A stretch of DNA of 64,000 bases from assembly GCA_030142905.1 (NCBI GenBank), contig JASJOG010000002.1, forward strand, positions 986,501 through 1,050,500, read 5' to 3'. The position numbers and the translations under genes were made by a program. Below the pieces are notes generated by a model. That model was not told where the DNA came from. It was given only the letters and a program-made list of their open reading frames with translations, and ran no database searches. Below, in pieces: positions 59,601 to 64,000 of this stretch; position 1 is the first letter of the stretch, and each line of letters begins with the position of its first letter. Source of the DNA: Heliopora coerulea (lineage: Eukaryota > Cnidaria > Anthozoa > Scleralcyonacea > Helioporidae).

Positions 59601-60140
59601 GAGAAGAGAAAAACATTAGCGTGTCGGATCTATATATGTGATAAAGGTACATGTGCCTTTATACGTGAAGAAGAAGTTGAATTTTCTCGGCTTACGAAAG
59701 ATAAATTTCCAAACTTTCTTCGTGAATTAGCGTATCAGGAGGTTCATTTTAGAAGACATTTAAAAAACTCGCAGTTCTTGCTTTATCGGGTCTAAAACAC
59801 TCGGCTATCGCTTCGTCTTTCAAATCCCGATTAAGCACTCCTGCTCGGTTTTTAAAATATTTTTAAAAATTTAAATATATATATATATATATATATATAT
59901 AGAAGTAAAATAGACAAAATTTTTGCTGTCGCTACTCTGAGTTTCACGCGCTCAGGCGATCATCAGGCAACTGACCATCAGGCAACTGGTCAGTTGCCTG
60001 ATGATCGCCTGAGCGCGTGAAACTCAGAGTAGCGACAGCAAAAATTTTGTCTATTTTACTTCTTTATTCGCTCTACTGGTATGGTATTGAGCGCTCTTCA
60101 TCTTCAAACCAATACTGCAACCTTTCTGGTCCTCACCTTT

Positions 60141-60188
<48 letters not shown>

Positions 60189-61735
60189 ATATTTAATTTA
60201 TATATATATATATATACACACTTTATATATATATACACACTTTATATATATATATATATATATATTGAACACTTGTCCTAATCAATACAACTTATCTGCT
60301 GCTGAGACTTTTGGTAATCTTAGAACTCTTTCCTTTGGTCATATAGTGAACTGGCAAATGATTTATCCCAGGTTGAACAAAAATACGGATATGACTACAT
60401 TCAGCTGGAACTGGTGAGAATTTATAAATTACGGCGCGCAAAATTTTCCGTAAATCTTTGTCAAACTTTTCAAAAGTCCACAACGTCACTGACATATCTT
60501 TTTGTTTAATCATAACAGTACTGCAGATCTAATTCCTTTCACTGACAAATTAGATACCAATAATGACGTAATATTTTTCGTTAACCCTTCCATGCATCAC
60601 TTTTTCCAGCTGCTCTTGGTTCCTTTTTTGGTTTTTGCTTTGTTTTTCCATTCGTTCAATTTTGTAGGTTTTAGTTATGGGACAACCCTGTACATGAAAA
60701 GGGTTAAGAAACCAGCCTTTAAAATGTTTCTCTCACATAACACTTTTAGTTGAAAAAGCTCAAATCATGGATTTAACAGTTAGAGTGAAGAAAAAAGAGT
60801 AATTCTCCCCTTCAATAAATACTACTAAAGTTACGTAAACAACTGCACATATTTCCTTCGACACCATCTCTTGTGATTTGCCCATCACTAGGTGAGATAC
60901 GACGATGGACATATCTGAAACGAAGGACGTCAGTTGGTAAATCAAACATTTTGACATGTTGAAACTCTTTTTTTCTTCTCTGTCATTATATGGCTGGACC
61001 TTTTTTCGGTCCAAATCCAAAATTACGCTTGCTGATTGGTTGCTAAACGACATTTTACGATATTGGACGTCCCGGTCAATAGGCTTTTTACCTGTACTCC
61101 GGACTAGTATGCTATGACGGAAAAGTCTTGGAGTTGATTTTAACGAAATTTATGAAGTTTAAAACTAATTGCGTAAAAGTACAATGAATTAATGTTCAGC
61201 TGATGGAAACAAAAAGCAAAATGAAAGAAGTTACGAGGATAGGTAAACAGCAATATCCAAAGGTGAAAACTTAGCTAAAAATGGGAAAGAAAACCGAGCT
61301 GAAACCGTACGACAAACGCCTTATTAACCTCGTTTGCTCGTTTGGTACTTGGAGAGTATTTGAATTCGGTTTTTTCGCATTAAAGTCGCTAATTCGTTAT
61401 TCGGTCAGTACGAAAATCTCAGGCAAATACTTCCCCATGCGAACCTTGCTCTCGGTTAATAAGTATTTAATATACTCAGTTCTTCTTAGGACTTTCTATT
61501 ATTCTTTATTTTTGTAAACTGAAATCGTGCTGAACTGGTCTTCGTCTGACTTGGACACACTTTTTACACAGTTTGGACACCCTCCATTGTAAACAATTTG
61601 AACATCATTTGGAAATCACATACGGTTGTCGTGAATTATATTTCTTGTTTTTCTTTGTATTTTCCTTAGACGTTTGCATTTAACGTTTATCCCTTTTATC
61701 CGCCTTTGATAACCGTCATCCGACCACTAATGAAG
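40705..61735 (+). CDS. Multi-exon gene for an RWD plus ubiquitin-conjugating (E2/UBC) domain protein, partial
   Basis: Eleven segments bounded by AG and GT signals join with compatible phases throughout: 40705-40785, 40867-40944, 45615-45700, 46632-46681, 48129-48195, 51620-51691, 52976-53054, 55465-55565, 57632-57711, 60347-60413 and 61670-61735. The product has an RWD-like N half ([11 protein letters not shown] joined to [15 protein letters not shown], then WCNELNE and [16 protein letters not shown]), an acidic then basic linker, and the start of a UBC fold ([14 protein letters not shown], then [20 protein letters not shown] and [10 protein letters not shown]). The YPFYPP segment is the conserved loop of E2 enzymes; the catalytic Cys and HPN region lie beyond the last exon found and are not in the window. 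An RWD-plus-UBC layout recalls UBE2Q, though the sequence is not clearly that gene. The predicted role is ubiquitin transfer, or a related E2-like scaffold. The first exon and promoter were not found. Introns of 0.08-4.7 kb carry most repeats listed below. Confidence 0.72.
40867..40944 (+). CDS. E2-like gene, exon 2 (RWD-like start)
   Basis: It encodes [20 protein letters not shown] and MSCPP, flanked by AG and GTAGGA. Acceptor use at 40866 keeps phase with the previous exon; an alternative acceptor at 40862 would add IDN with a different upstream phase. It ends phase 1. Confidence 0.7.
41716..41868. mobile_element. 153-bp MITE with ~31-bp TIRs
   Basis: The ends TAATACCATGACATGAGGGA and CCCTACATGTCATGGTATTA are inverted over about 31 bp with one extra base. 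The centre has a further short inversion (GGGCGTTAGCCC). TA at both ends suggests a Tc1/mariner-type or similar element. Lies in the intron 40945-45614. Confidence 0.85.
42420..44012 (-). mobile_element. Tc1/mariner element with long and internal terminal repeats
   Basis: The outer ends are flanked by TA and start CACTG.GTCTGAAGTTATTA at both sides, with arms related over about 95 bp. Further copies of the terminal motif lie inside: GGTGTCTGAAGGTATTATGC near 42592 and the inverted CATAATAACTTCAGACACTG ending near 43828. Either the element has subterminal repeats, or an autonomous copy inserted into a related MITE. Confidence 0.8.
42731..43746 (-). pseudogene. DD37E mariner-like transposase, decayed
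   Basis: The start [20 protein letters not shown] (43746) and a helix-turn-helix-like N half are spread over shifted frames with stops. The C-terminal 205 codons (42731-43348) are intact: [34 protein letters not shown] and [16 protein letters not shown]. The catalytic triad is Asp12, Asp104 and Glu142 of this segment, with 37 residues between the second Asp and the Glu (DD37E rather than the Tc1 DD34E). Length fits a transposase of about 340 residues. Frameshifts near 43350 and 43640 make the copy non-functional. Confidence 0.85.
44013..44356. repeat. (TA)n/(CATATA)n microsatellite, ~340 bp
   Basis: TA runs broken by CATACA and CATATA. It lies between the mariner right end and the hammerhead-bearing element. 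Long Tyr/Ile frames on both strands are artefacts. Confidence 0.95.
44357..44402 (-). ncRNA. Type I hammerhead self-cleaving ribozyme
   Basis: On the minus strand all conserved parts appear in order. Stem I 5' strand ACTGCA (44397-44402), core CTGATGA (44390-44396), stem II GGCC-CAATA-GGCC (44377-44389) and GAAA (44373-44376), whose last A pairs with U in stem III. Stem III is CGG-TT-CCG (44365-44372), then the UC of the cleavage triplet GUC (44363-44364), then stem I 3' strand TGCAGT (44357-44362), fully complementary to ACTGCA. The very short stem III is typical of hammerheads in Penelope-like elements and retrozymes (published family knowledge). It is antisense to the E2-like gene, so it would not cut that pre-mRNA. 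Confidence 0.88.
44357..44562 (-). mobile_element. Short hammerhead-bearing element between TA tracts
   Basis: About 205 bp of non-AT-rich sequence bounded by (TA)n at both sides, with the ribozyme at one end. It also holds AGAGCGCTC-type short palindromes (44480 and 44543). Length and ribozyme suggest a retrozyme-like or Penelope-derived non-autonomous unit. No coding frame. Confidence 0.5.
44561..44583. repeat. (TA)n tract
   Basis: Separates the hammerhead element from the next repeat. Confidence 0.9.
44584..44778. mobile_element. TA-flanked repeat family, copy 1 (inverted-repeat start)
   Basis: It begins with AAAGAAGTAAAATAGACAAA, inverted at 44652-44691 with ~38-nt arms, and continues TGGTATGGTATTGAGCGCTC and CTGGTCCTCACCTTTGGTTT before a (TA)n tract. 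The same order occurs at 59901-60150. Probably a non-autonomous retroelement end. Confidence 0.75.
44773..44826. repeat. (TA)n/(TATG)n tract
   Basis: Simple repeat following copy 1 of the TA-flanked family. Confidence 0.95.
45615..45700 (+). CDS. E2-like gene, exon 3 (RWD-like)
   Basis: Acceptor TTCCAG, donor GTGCGC. It encodes (D)[18 protein letters not shown] and [10 protein letters not shown] in one open frame and ends phase 0. The Pro-Asp-His-Glu-Glu turn after CPP is what RWD-type domains show. Confidence 0.8.
46243..46345. repeat. 45-bp inverted repeat with 13-nt loop
   Basis: Arms at 46243-46287 and 46301-46345 match at 41 of 45 positions (CTATTTCAGAATCATCCT and its inverse). The inner motif ATGAAATTTTCT.TTCATG recurs at 46553. 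Confidence 0.85.
46442..46520 (+). mobile_element. tRNA-derived SINE head
   Basis: AGTTGACTT and AAGTCAACT form a 9-bp acceptor-like stem. Between them lie a box A-like TAGCTCAATTGGTGTAGC, an anticodon-like ATCTT...AAGAT stem with an 8-nt loop, and a box B-like ATTCGAATCC. The mismatched T stem and oversized loop argue against a functional tRNA. Confidence 0.55.
46632..46681 (+). CDS. E2-like gene, exon 4
   Basis: Acceptor TTGCAG, donor GTAAGC. It encodes [16 protein letters not shown] plus two bases of the next codon. Confidence 0.75.
46935..47003. repeat. AACG/AATG tetranucleotide tract
   Basis: GAACGAAC and GAATGAAT units. Seen directly. Confidence 0.85.
47302..47560. repeat. (CACTA)n/(CACTG)n/(CATTA)n pentanucleotide array
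   Basis: About 50 units in homogeneous blocks. It ends at a LINE tail. Confidence 0.95.
47562..47770 (-). mobile_element. LINE 3' end with (AATG) tail, second copy
   Basis: On the minus strand AATAAAGACTTATGAATGAATG matches the terminus at 10342 in design. The preceding segment (GTTCGAACAGAACGATTC) may be the RT C-terminus or 3' UTR. It is inserted between two pentanucleotide arrays, splitting what was probably one array. Confidence 0.45.
47775..47905. repeat. (CACTA)n/(CACTG)n array, second part
   Basis: Same units as 47302-47560. Confidence 0.95.
48129..48195 (+). CDS. E2-like gene, exon 5 (linker)
   Basis: Acceptor TTCTAG. It encodes (K)[20 protein letters not shown] then DT. The phase-compatible donor is GTTGGT at 48196; the stronger-looking GTAACT at 48200 would put a stop into the next exon. 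Confidence 0.65.
48630..48920. repeat. Dispersed array of TTTCAtgTGTGAAAT-like motifs
   Basis: Imperfect copies of a palindromic motif (TTTCATGTGTGAAAT, TTCTTGTGTGAAATT, TTTCATTTGTCAAATC) spaced about 25 bp. Weaker copies continue at 49550-49700. Confidence 0.5.
49895..50032. repeat. (TA)n/(TGAATGAATA)n microsatellite
   Basis: ATATATATGAATGAAT units ending in a long TA run. Confidence 0.95.
50240..50315 (-). mobile_element. tRNA-derived SINE fragment
   Basis: Minus strand: GCGTAGCTCAATGATTAGAT (box A) and GGTTACGGACTCGA (box B), with CACCGGTGATCAGGAGG between. Same family as the copies at 51110, 53835, 63160 and 63907. Confidence 0.65.
50638..50687. repeat. (TC)n microsatellite
   Basis: Near-pure CT run. 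Confidence 0.95.
51110..51295 (-). mobile_element. tRNA-derived SINE
   Basis: The minus strand runs GCTCACCATTTGAGTCTTGG, box A-like TTGCTGAACGGTTAGAGCG, CACCGGTCATTAGAAGGTTG, box B-like GCGGGCCCGATCCC, then a tail with CTGAGGTCAGAGCTTGACGA and TTCATCTATCATT. The tail matches the copy at 63160. Confidence 0.75.
51620..51691 (+). CDS. E2-like gene, exon 6 (acidic linker)
   Basis: Acceptor CTGTAG, donor GTAAAC. It encodes [20 protein letters not shown] then TRKK, exactly 24 codons, phase 0 at both ends. Confidence 0.75.
51810..51990. repeat. (ATTC)n/(GTTC)n tetranucleotide tract
   Basis: Interspersed TTCA and TTCG units. The Phe/His/Ser frame is an artefact. Confidence 0.95.
52079..52279. mobile_element. 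201-bp MITE with internal hairpin
   Basis: The ends GTATAATTACACAGGTGATT and AATCACCTGTATAATTATAC are inverted with one mismatch. Inside, AGGTGATTATCGAGAA (52091) and TTCTCGATAATCACCT (52140) pair perfectly over 16 bp. Confidence 0.75.
52680..52790. repeat. (GATT)n degenerate tract
   Basis: TGATTGAT units with substitutions. Confidence 0.9.
52976..53054 (+). CDS. E2-like gene, exon 7 (Lys-rich helix)
   Basis: Acceptor TCTGCAG, donor GTACGT. It encodes [20 protein letters not shown] then EVAAIQ, a likely helix. It ends phase 1. Confidence 0.8.
53835..53900 (-). mobile_element. tRNA-derived SINE fragment
   Basis: Minus strand: TGTAACTCAATGGTTAGATC and AGATGGTTAAAGGTTCGATT. Truncated at both sides. 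Confidence 0.55.
54577..55250. repeat. Diverged tandem duplication interrupted by a MITE
   Basis: CTTATTTGAAATGTAGTCAT...AAAGCGTTTAAATTAGAAAG...GAAGTAACTTAG (54577-54645) recurs as CTTATTTGAAAGGTAGTAAT...AAAGCGTTTAAGCGAGAGAG...GAAAGTAACTTAG at 55132-55205. The first copy is split by the MITE at 54646-55088. Confidence 0.75.
54646..55088. mobile_element. 443-bp MITE with ~50-bp TIRs
   Basis: The left end GGGCCTTTTCATACGTCGCA and the inverted right end GGGCCATTTCACATGTCGCA continue in parallel (CAAT.GTCGCATTTAATT). Flanks are TTA left and TTT right, roughly the 3-bp duplication of PIF/Harbinger elements. No coding frame. Confidence 0.75.
55210..57630. other. Intronic sequence, largely unassigned
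   Basis: Apart from exon 8 (55465-55565) no feature is supported. A TTTAATTTAA-type tract lies at 57212-57252. Confidence 0.4.
55465..55565 (+). CDS. E2-like gene, exon 8
   Basis: Acceptor TTTTAG, donor GTAAGC. It encodes [20 protein letters not shown] then [13 protein letters not shown]. The last part matches the first helix of a UBC fold (aliphatic pattern L.ND...IM). Confidence 0.85.
57632..57711 (+). CDS. E2-like gene, exon 9 (UBC strands 1-2)
   Basis: Acceptor AACCAG, donor GTTTGT. It encodes [20 protein letters not shown] then SAFSPE. The N-[IL]-Y-x-W-x-V pattern is the first strand pair of E2 domains. It ends phase 2. Confidence 0.85.
58026..59192. mobile_element. 1.17-kb non-autonomous DNA transposon with 85-bp TIRs
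   Basis: The left arm (58026-58110, GGTCATTCTAGCGAAATTCA) and inverted right arm (59108-59192, GGTCATTCCAGCGAAATTCA) agree at 78 of 85 positions. The interior has no long frame. It lies in the intron between exons 9 and 10 of the E2-like gene. Target duplication not resolved. Confidence 0.85.
59460..59572. repeat. (ATAC)n/(ATGC)n/(TA)n microsatellite
   Basis: ACATACAT, GCATGCAT and TA runs. The Cys/Met/His frame on the minus strand is an artefact. Confidence 0.95.
59901..60150. mobile_element. TA-flanked repeat family, copy 2, with perfect 76-bp inverted repeat
   Basis: Arms 59901-59976 and 59988-60063 are perfectly complementary around ATCAGGCAACT. The sequence then continues CTACTGGTATGGTATTGAGC to CTGGTCCTCACCTTTGGTTT before (TA)n. 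It shares the whole order with 44584-44778, where the arms are shorter and mismatched. Confidence 0.85.
60143..60268. repeat. (TA)n microsatellite with ACACTT interruptions
   Basis: Simple repeat right of copy 2 and 78 bp before exon 10 of the E2-like gene. Confidence 0.95.
60347..60413 (+). CDS. E2-like gene, exon 10 (UBC strand 2-3)
   Basis: Acceptor ATATAG, donor GTGAGA. It encodes (S)[17 protein letters not shown] then IQLEL, linking the flanking UBC exons without gap. Confidence 0.85.
61670..61735 (+). CDS. E2-like gene, exon 11 (UBC YPF-PP block)
   Basis: Acceptor CCTTAG, donor GTAGTA. It encodes [20 protein letters not shown] then MK, 22 codons, phase 0 at both ends. The block is the F...YP..PP signature of E2 folds. 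Confidence 0.88.
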
Positions 61736-63150
61736 GTAGTATATCATTCTCTACGACTGTATTTAATATAATTTGTATTACGTAATTGATTTATATAATC
61801 GAGCCCTCACTGGGCTTATGAACGTACTTGTTGGAGTATCCGAAAACACAAAATTTCTCACCAACAGGATGTCTTGACGTAAATGTTGCTCTTAGTGTTC
61901 TTGCCGTATTGCTCTATTTTCGAAATGCTTAACCCTTTCACCACCAGTCGTCTTCCCACGCTGAATTAAATCCTCTTTACTTATCCGGAATGAAAGACTA
62001 AAAGGATTCCTTGGTCCTTGATTGCTGGAAAACACTCGTGTTTCTTACCGCTTTCGTCAGTCTCGCTAATCCGCATGTTTGTATCGCTGTATTCAAGCAC
62101 GGAGAACTGTCACGTAGTCCTTAAATGAAATAATACTTTATGGCAATGCTCAACGTTTCTTTTGCACTATCAGCAGAAAATTTGCAATTATAAAAGTCTC
62201 AAAGCCTCGCACTACAGTATGTGTTGTTAAAAAGCATACATGTCCCAATGTAGCCACCTTTTAAACCAGGACGATTTTAACGTGATTGATAAAGTACAAA
62301 AACGTTTTCCGACCTTCGACTGACGGTGAAGAGGTTATACATGGAAAATGTTCTATCTCAACAATTGTGATCGCTAGTATCGTTGAGTTCACAGTATCTA
62401 TATGATCGATGCAATCGCCGAAGAGATATTTTCGCGTTCGCAACAATCTCAGCTTTAGCGATTGTAGCGATTATATAAAAACCAGGCTATAGATTTGGAC
62501 ATGTAGATTAAGAAATGTGGTCCTAGTTTAGGCATGCCCAAGCTTTTTCAAATATGGACTATATGATCAAAAATTCATATGTGTTTGTGATACATGAATT
62601 TTAGAAGGGCAACAACGGTGATGATCAACCTCCTGGCAAGCATTTAACTTTTAGGACTAATTAATTTGTCTTTAGTACAAAAACAATCCACTAAAATTCT
62701 GCTGGAAAAATGCTGGTGTAATATCTTGAGGACTAAGTGTTTGTCTGTTGTTTATTACTTGAAGGAATGTGGTAGTTGTTTTCTGAACAAAACTCAGCAA
62801 GACGTTGTACTAAGAAAGTTATGAAAAGAGCTAATTATTAATTGGGGACACAAGGAGTGTGATATGGCTTAAAAAAGCAACCATAATGTACCATAGTGGA
62901 GTGTCGCGATTACGTTAGTTAACATAACATGTAATAATCCAAGATGGCTGCCGACAAAGTCACATAAAGTATCTCAAACGGACAGCACCCAGGGGTCAGG
63001 CGGGCCACATGTTGGACAGCTCTATATTGAATAAATTTGTGTATCTCAGAAATGAAGAGAAATATGGGCTACAAACACCAATCTTATTCAATTTTAAGGC
63101 CCTTTCCATTAAAGCAAACTTAATTTTCATTTTGAGCTGGGAAATTTGAC
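61736..63150. other. Intronic or intergenic sequence, unassigned
   Basis: No further exon of the E2-like gene could be recognised and no repeat array was seen. Confidence 0.35.
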
Positions 63151-63159
63151 TTGACTTGA

Positions 63160-63345
63160 GATGTATATTTTGGAAATGTGGGAGCTTGGAGATATCTTTA
63201 ATGATAGATGAACGTTCGTCAAACTCTATCCTCAGAAAAAGACTGCGCCTCAGACAGGTATCGAACCCGCAACCTTCTGATGACCGGTGAAGCGCTCTAA
63301 CCATTGAGCTATCAAGACTCAGATGGTGAGCTAAGGTGCAAGTTC
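63160..63345 (-). mobile_element. tRNA-derived SINE, best-preserved copy
   Basis: The minus strand runs AACTTGCACCTTAGCTCACC, ATCTGAGTC, box A TGATAGCTCAATGGTTAGAG, CACCGGTCATCAGAAGG, box B GGGTTCGATACC, then a tail CTGAGGATAGAGTTTGACGA and AGCTCCCACATTTCC. Internal A and B boxes place it in the RNA polymerase III SINE class. Confidence 0.8.
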
Positions 63346-63667
63346 GTCATAAGAGACCTTACGATCTACAACGTCGACTTGAAAGATGAAAGACAATACC
63401 TGTGGCTTGTTTTATGACTCTTGAAAAGCTCCAATCCTCCTAAAACGAATGGAGGCTCTGGTCGAATTCAATCTTAAGTAACAGCTTTTTTACTCCGCGA
63501 GCTGACATCGTCCTCAGGACGTAAAAATGGACTGGCTGGCGTTGTACAACGACGACGGTGTTGGGAATGCTCAGGAGAATAAAAATTATTCATTCTCTTT
63601 GTTTTGTATGAAGAATTCTTTTGTTTAAAGGACGTCGTCATCGAAGTTGTCGTCGTGAAGGCTCCCA

Positions 63668-63906
63668 TATATGCAACCTAAGCGGAAGCCACTATTTGTT
63701 AATAACGTTATTGATTAGATATATATTTTTTAAATGTGGGAGCTTGGATATACCTTGAATTGAGATATCCAGGGATAGAACTAACAATAAAACTTTGCGA
63801 ACATTCACCTATCATTTAAGATACCTCCAAGCCCCCACATTTCCAAAATACATCTCTCATCAGTAACATTATTAACATATAGTGGCTTCCGCTTAGGTCG
63901 CACATA
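63668..63906. repeat. Inverted repeat built around SINE tails
   Basis: Arms at about 63668-63757 and 63819-63906 share, inverted, CTAAGCGGAAGCCACTA and AAATGTGGGAGCTTGG. The inner motif CCAAGCTCCCACATTT is the SINE tail motif. A SINE head follows directly at 63907. Confidence 0.75.
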
Positions 63907-64000
63907 TGTCAAACTTGCACCTTAGCTCACCATCTGAGTCTTGATAGCTTAATGGTTAGAGCGGCTCACCAGTCATCAGAAGGTTGCGGGCTCGATCCCC
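63907..64000 (+). mobile_element. tRNA-derived SINE head, cut by the window edge
   Basis: AACTTGCACCTTAGCTCACC, TGATAGCTTAATGGTTAGAG and GGTTGCGGGCTCGATCCC. Same family as the minus-strand copy at 63160, opposite orientation. Confidence 0.8.

Noticed and set aside
60001..60045. Hammerhead-like string CTGATGA...GAAAC in the TA-flanked repeat (also 44620-44660)
   Set aside because: Stem II would start with a U-U mismatch, stem I does not pair, and the CTGA core is instead absorbed in a long simple stem. The order of motifs is coincidental or decayed.

Overview
The window is AT-rich animal nuclear DNA, most likely from a cnidarian such as a stony coral or sea anemone. That is an inference from three things: an intronless class A GPCR, small exons separated by repeat-filled introns, and a mobile-element mix (Penelope-like element with GIY-YIG domain, hammerhead ribozyme, hAT/ZMYM, Tc1-mariner, pogo/Tigger and Harbinger pieces, tRNA-derived SINEs, foldback elements). 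Nothing prokaryotic is present: there are no operons, Shine-Dalgarno sites, CRISPR arrays or rRNA. Most short open frames are chance or microsatellite translations.

Layout. 0-2.4 kb: a tetranucleotide satellite, a complete rhodopsin-type GPCR on the minus strand, then a 588-bp hAT-like MITE with 8-bp flanking repeats. 2.4-15.7 kb: mostly unassigned, with a diverged repeat block at 10.1-11.1 kb. 15.9-18.4 kb: a decayed Penelope-like element (minus) and the 3' end of a non-LTR retrotransposon (plus), followed by a hairpin resembling a miRNA precursor. 20.0-24.5 kb: the most striking mobile element, with about 72-bp terminal inverted repeats enclosing two convergent genes, a Tudor-knot (chromo-barrel) protein and a 733-residue transposase-like protein; a 306-bp foldback has inserted into its right terminal repeat. 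24.6-35.1 kb: Harbinger, LINE, pogo/Tigger and hAT/ZMYM remnants, AATCGG-rich repeats and a minisatellite. 36-40 kb: repeats and inverted repeats.

40.7-61.7 kb (plus strand): eleven small exons with GT-AG borders and fully compatible phases reconstruct part of a host protein with an RWD-like N-terminal half, a charged linker and the start of a ubiquitin-conjugating (UBC/E2) fold. The gene runs beyond the right edge and probably starts further left. Its introns hold a decayed DD37E mariner, a type I hammerhead ribozyme (antisense to the gene), a perfect 76-bp inverted repeat, several MITEs, SINEs and long simple repeats.

The intact coding capacity is therefore the GPCR, the two transposon genes and the partial E2-like gene. 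The other coding traces are decayed transposon copies.
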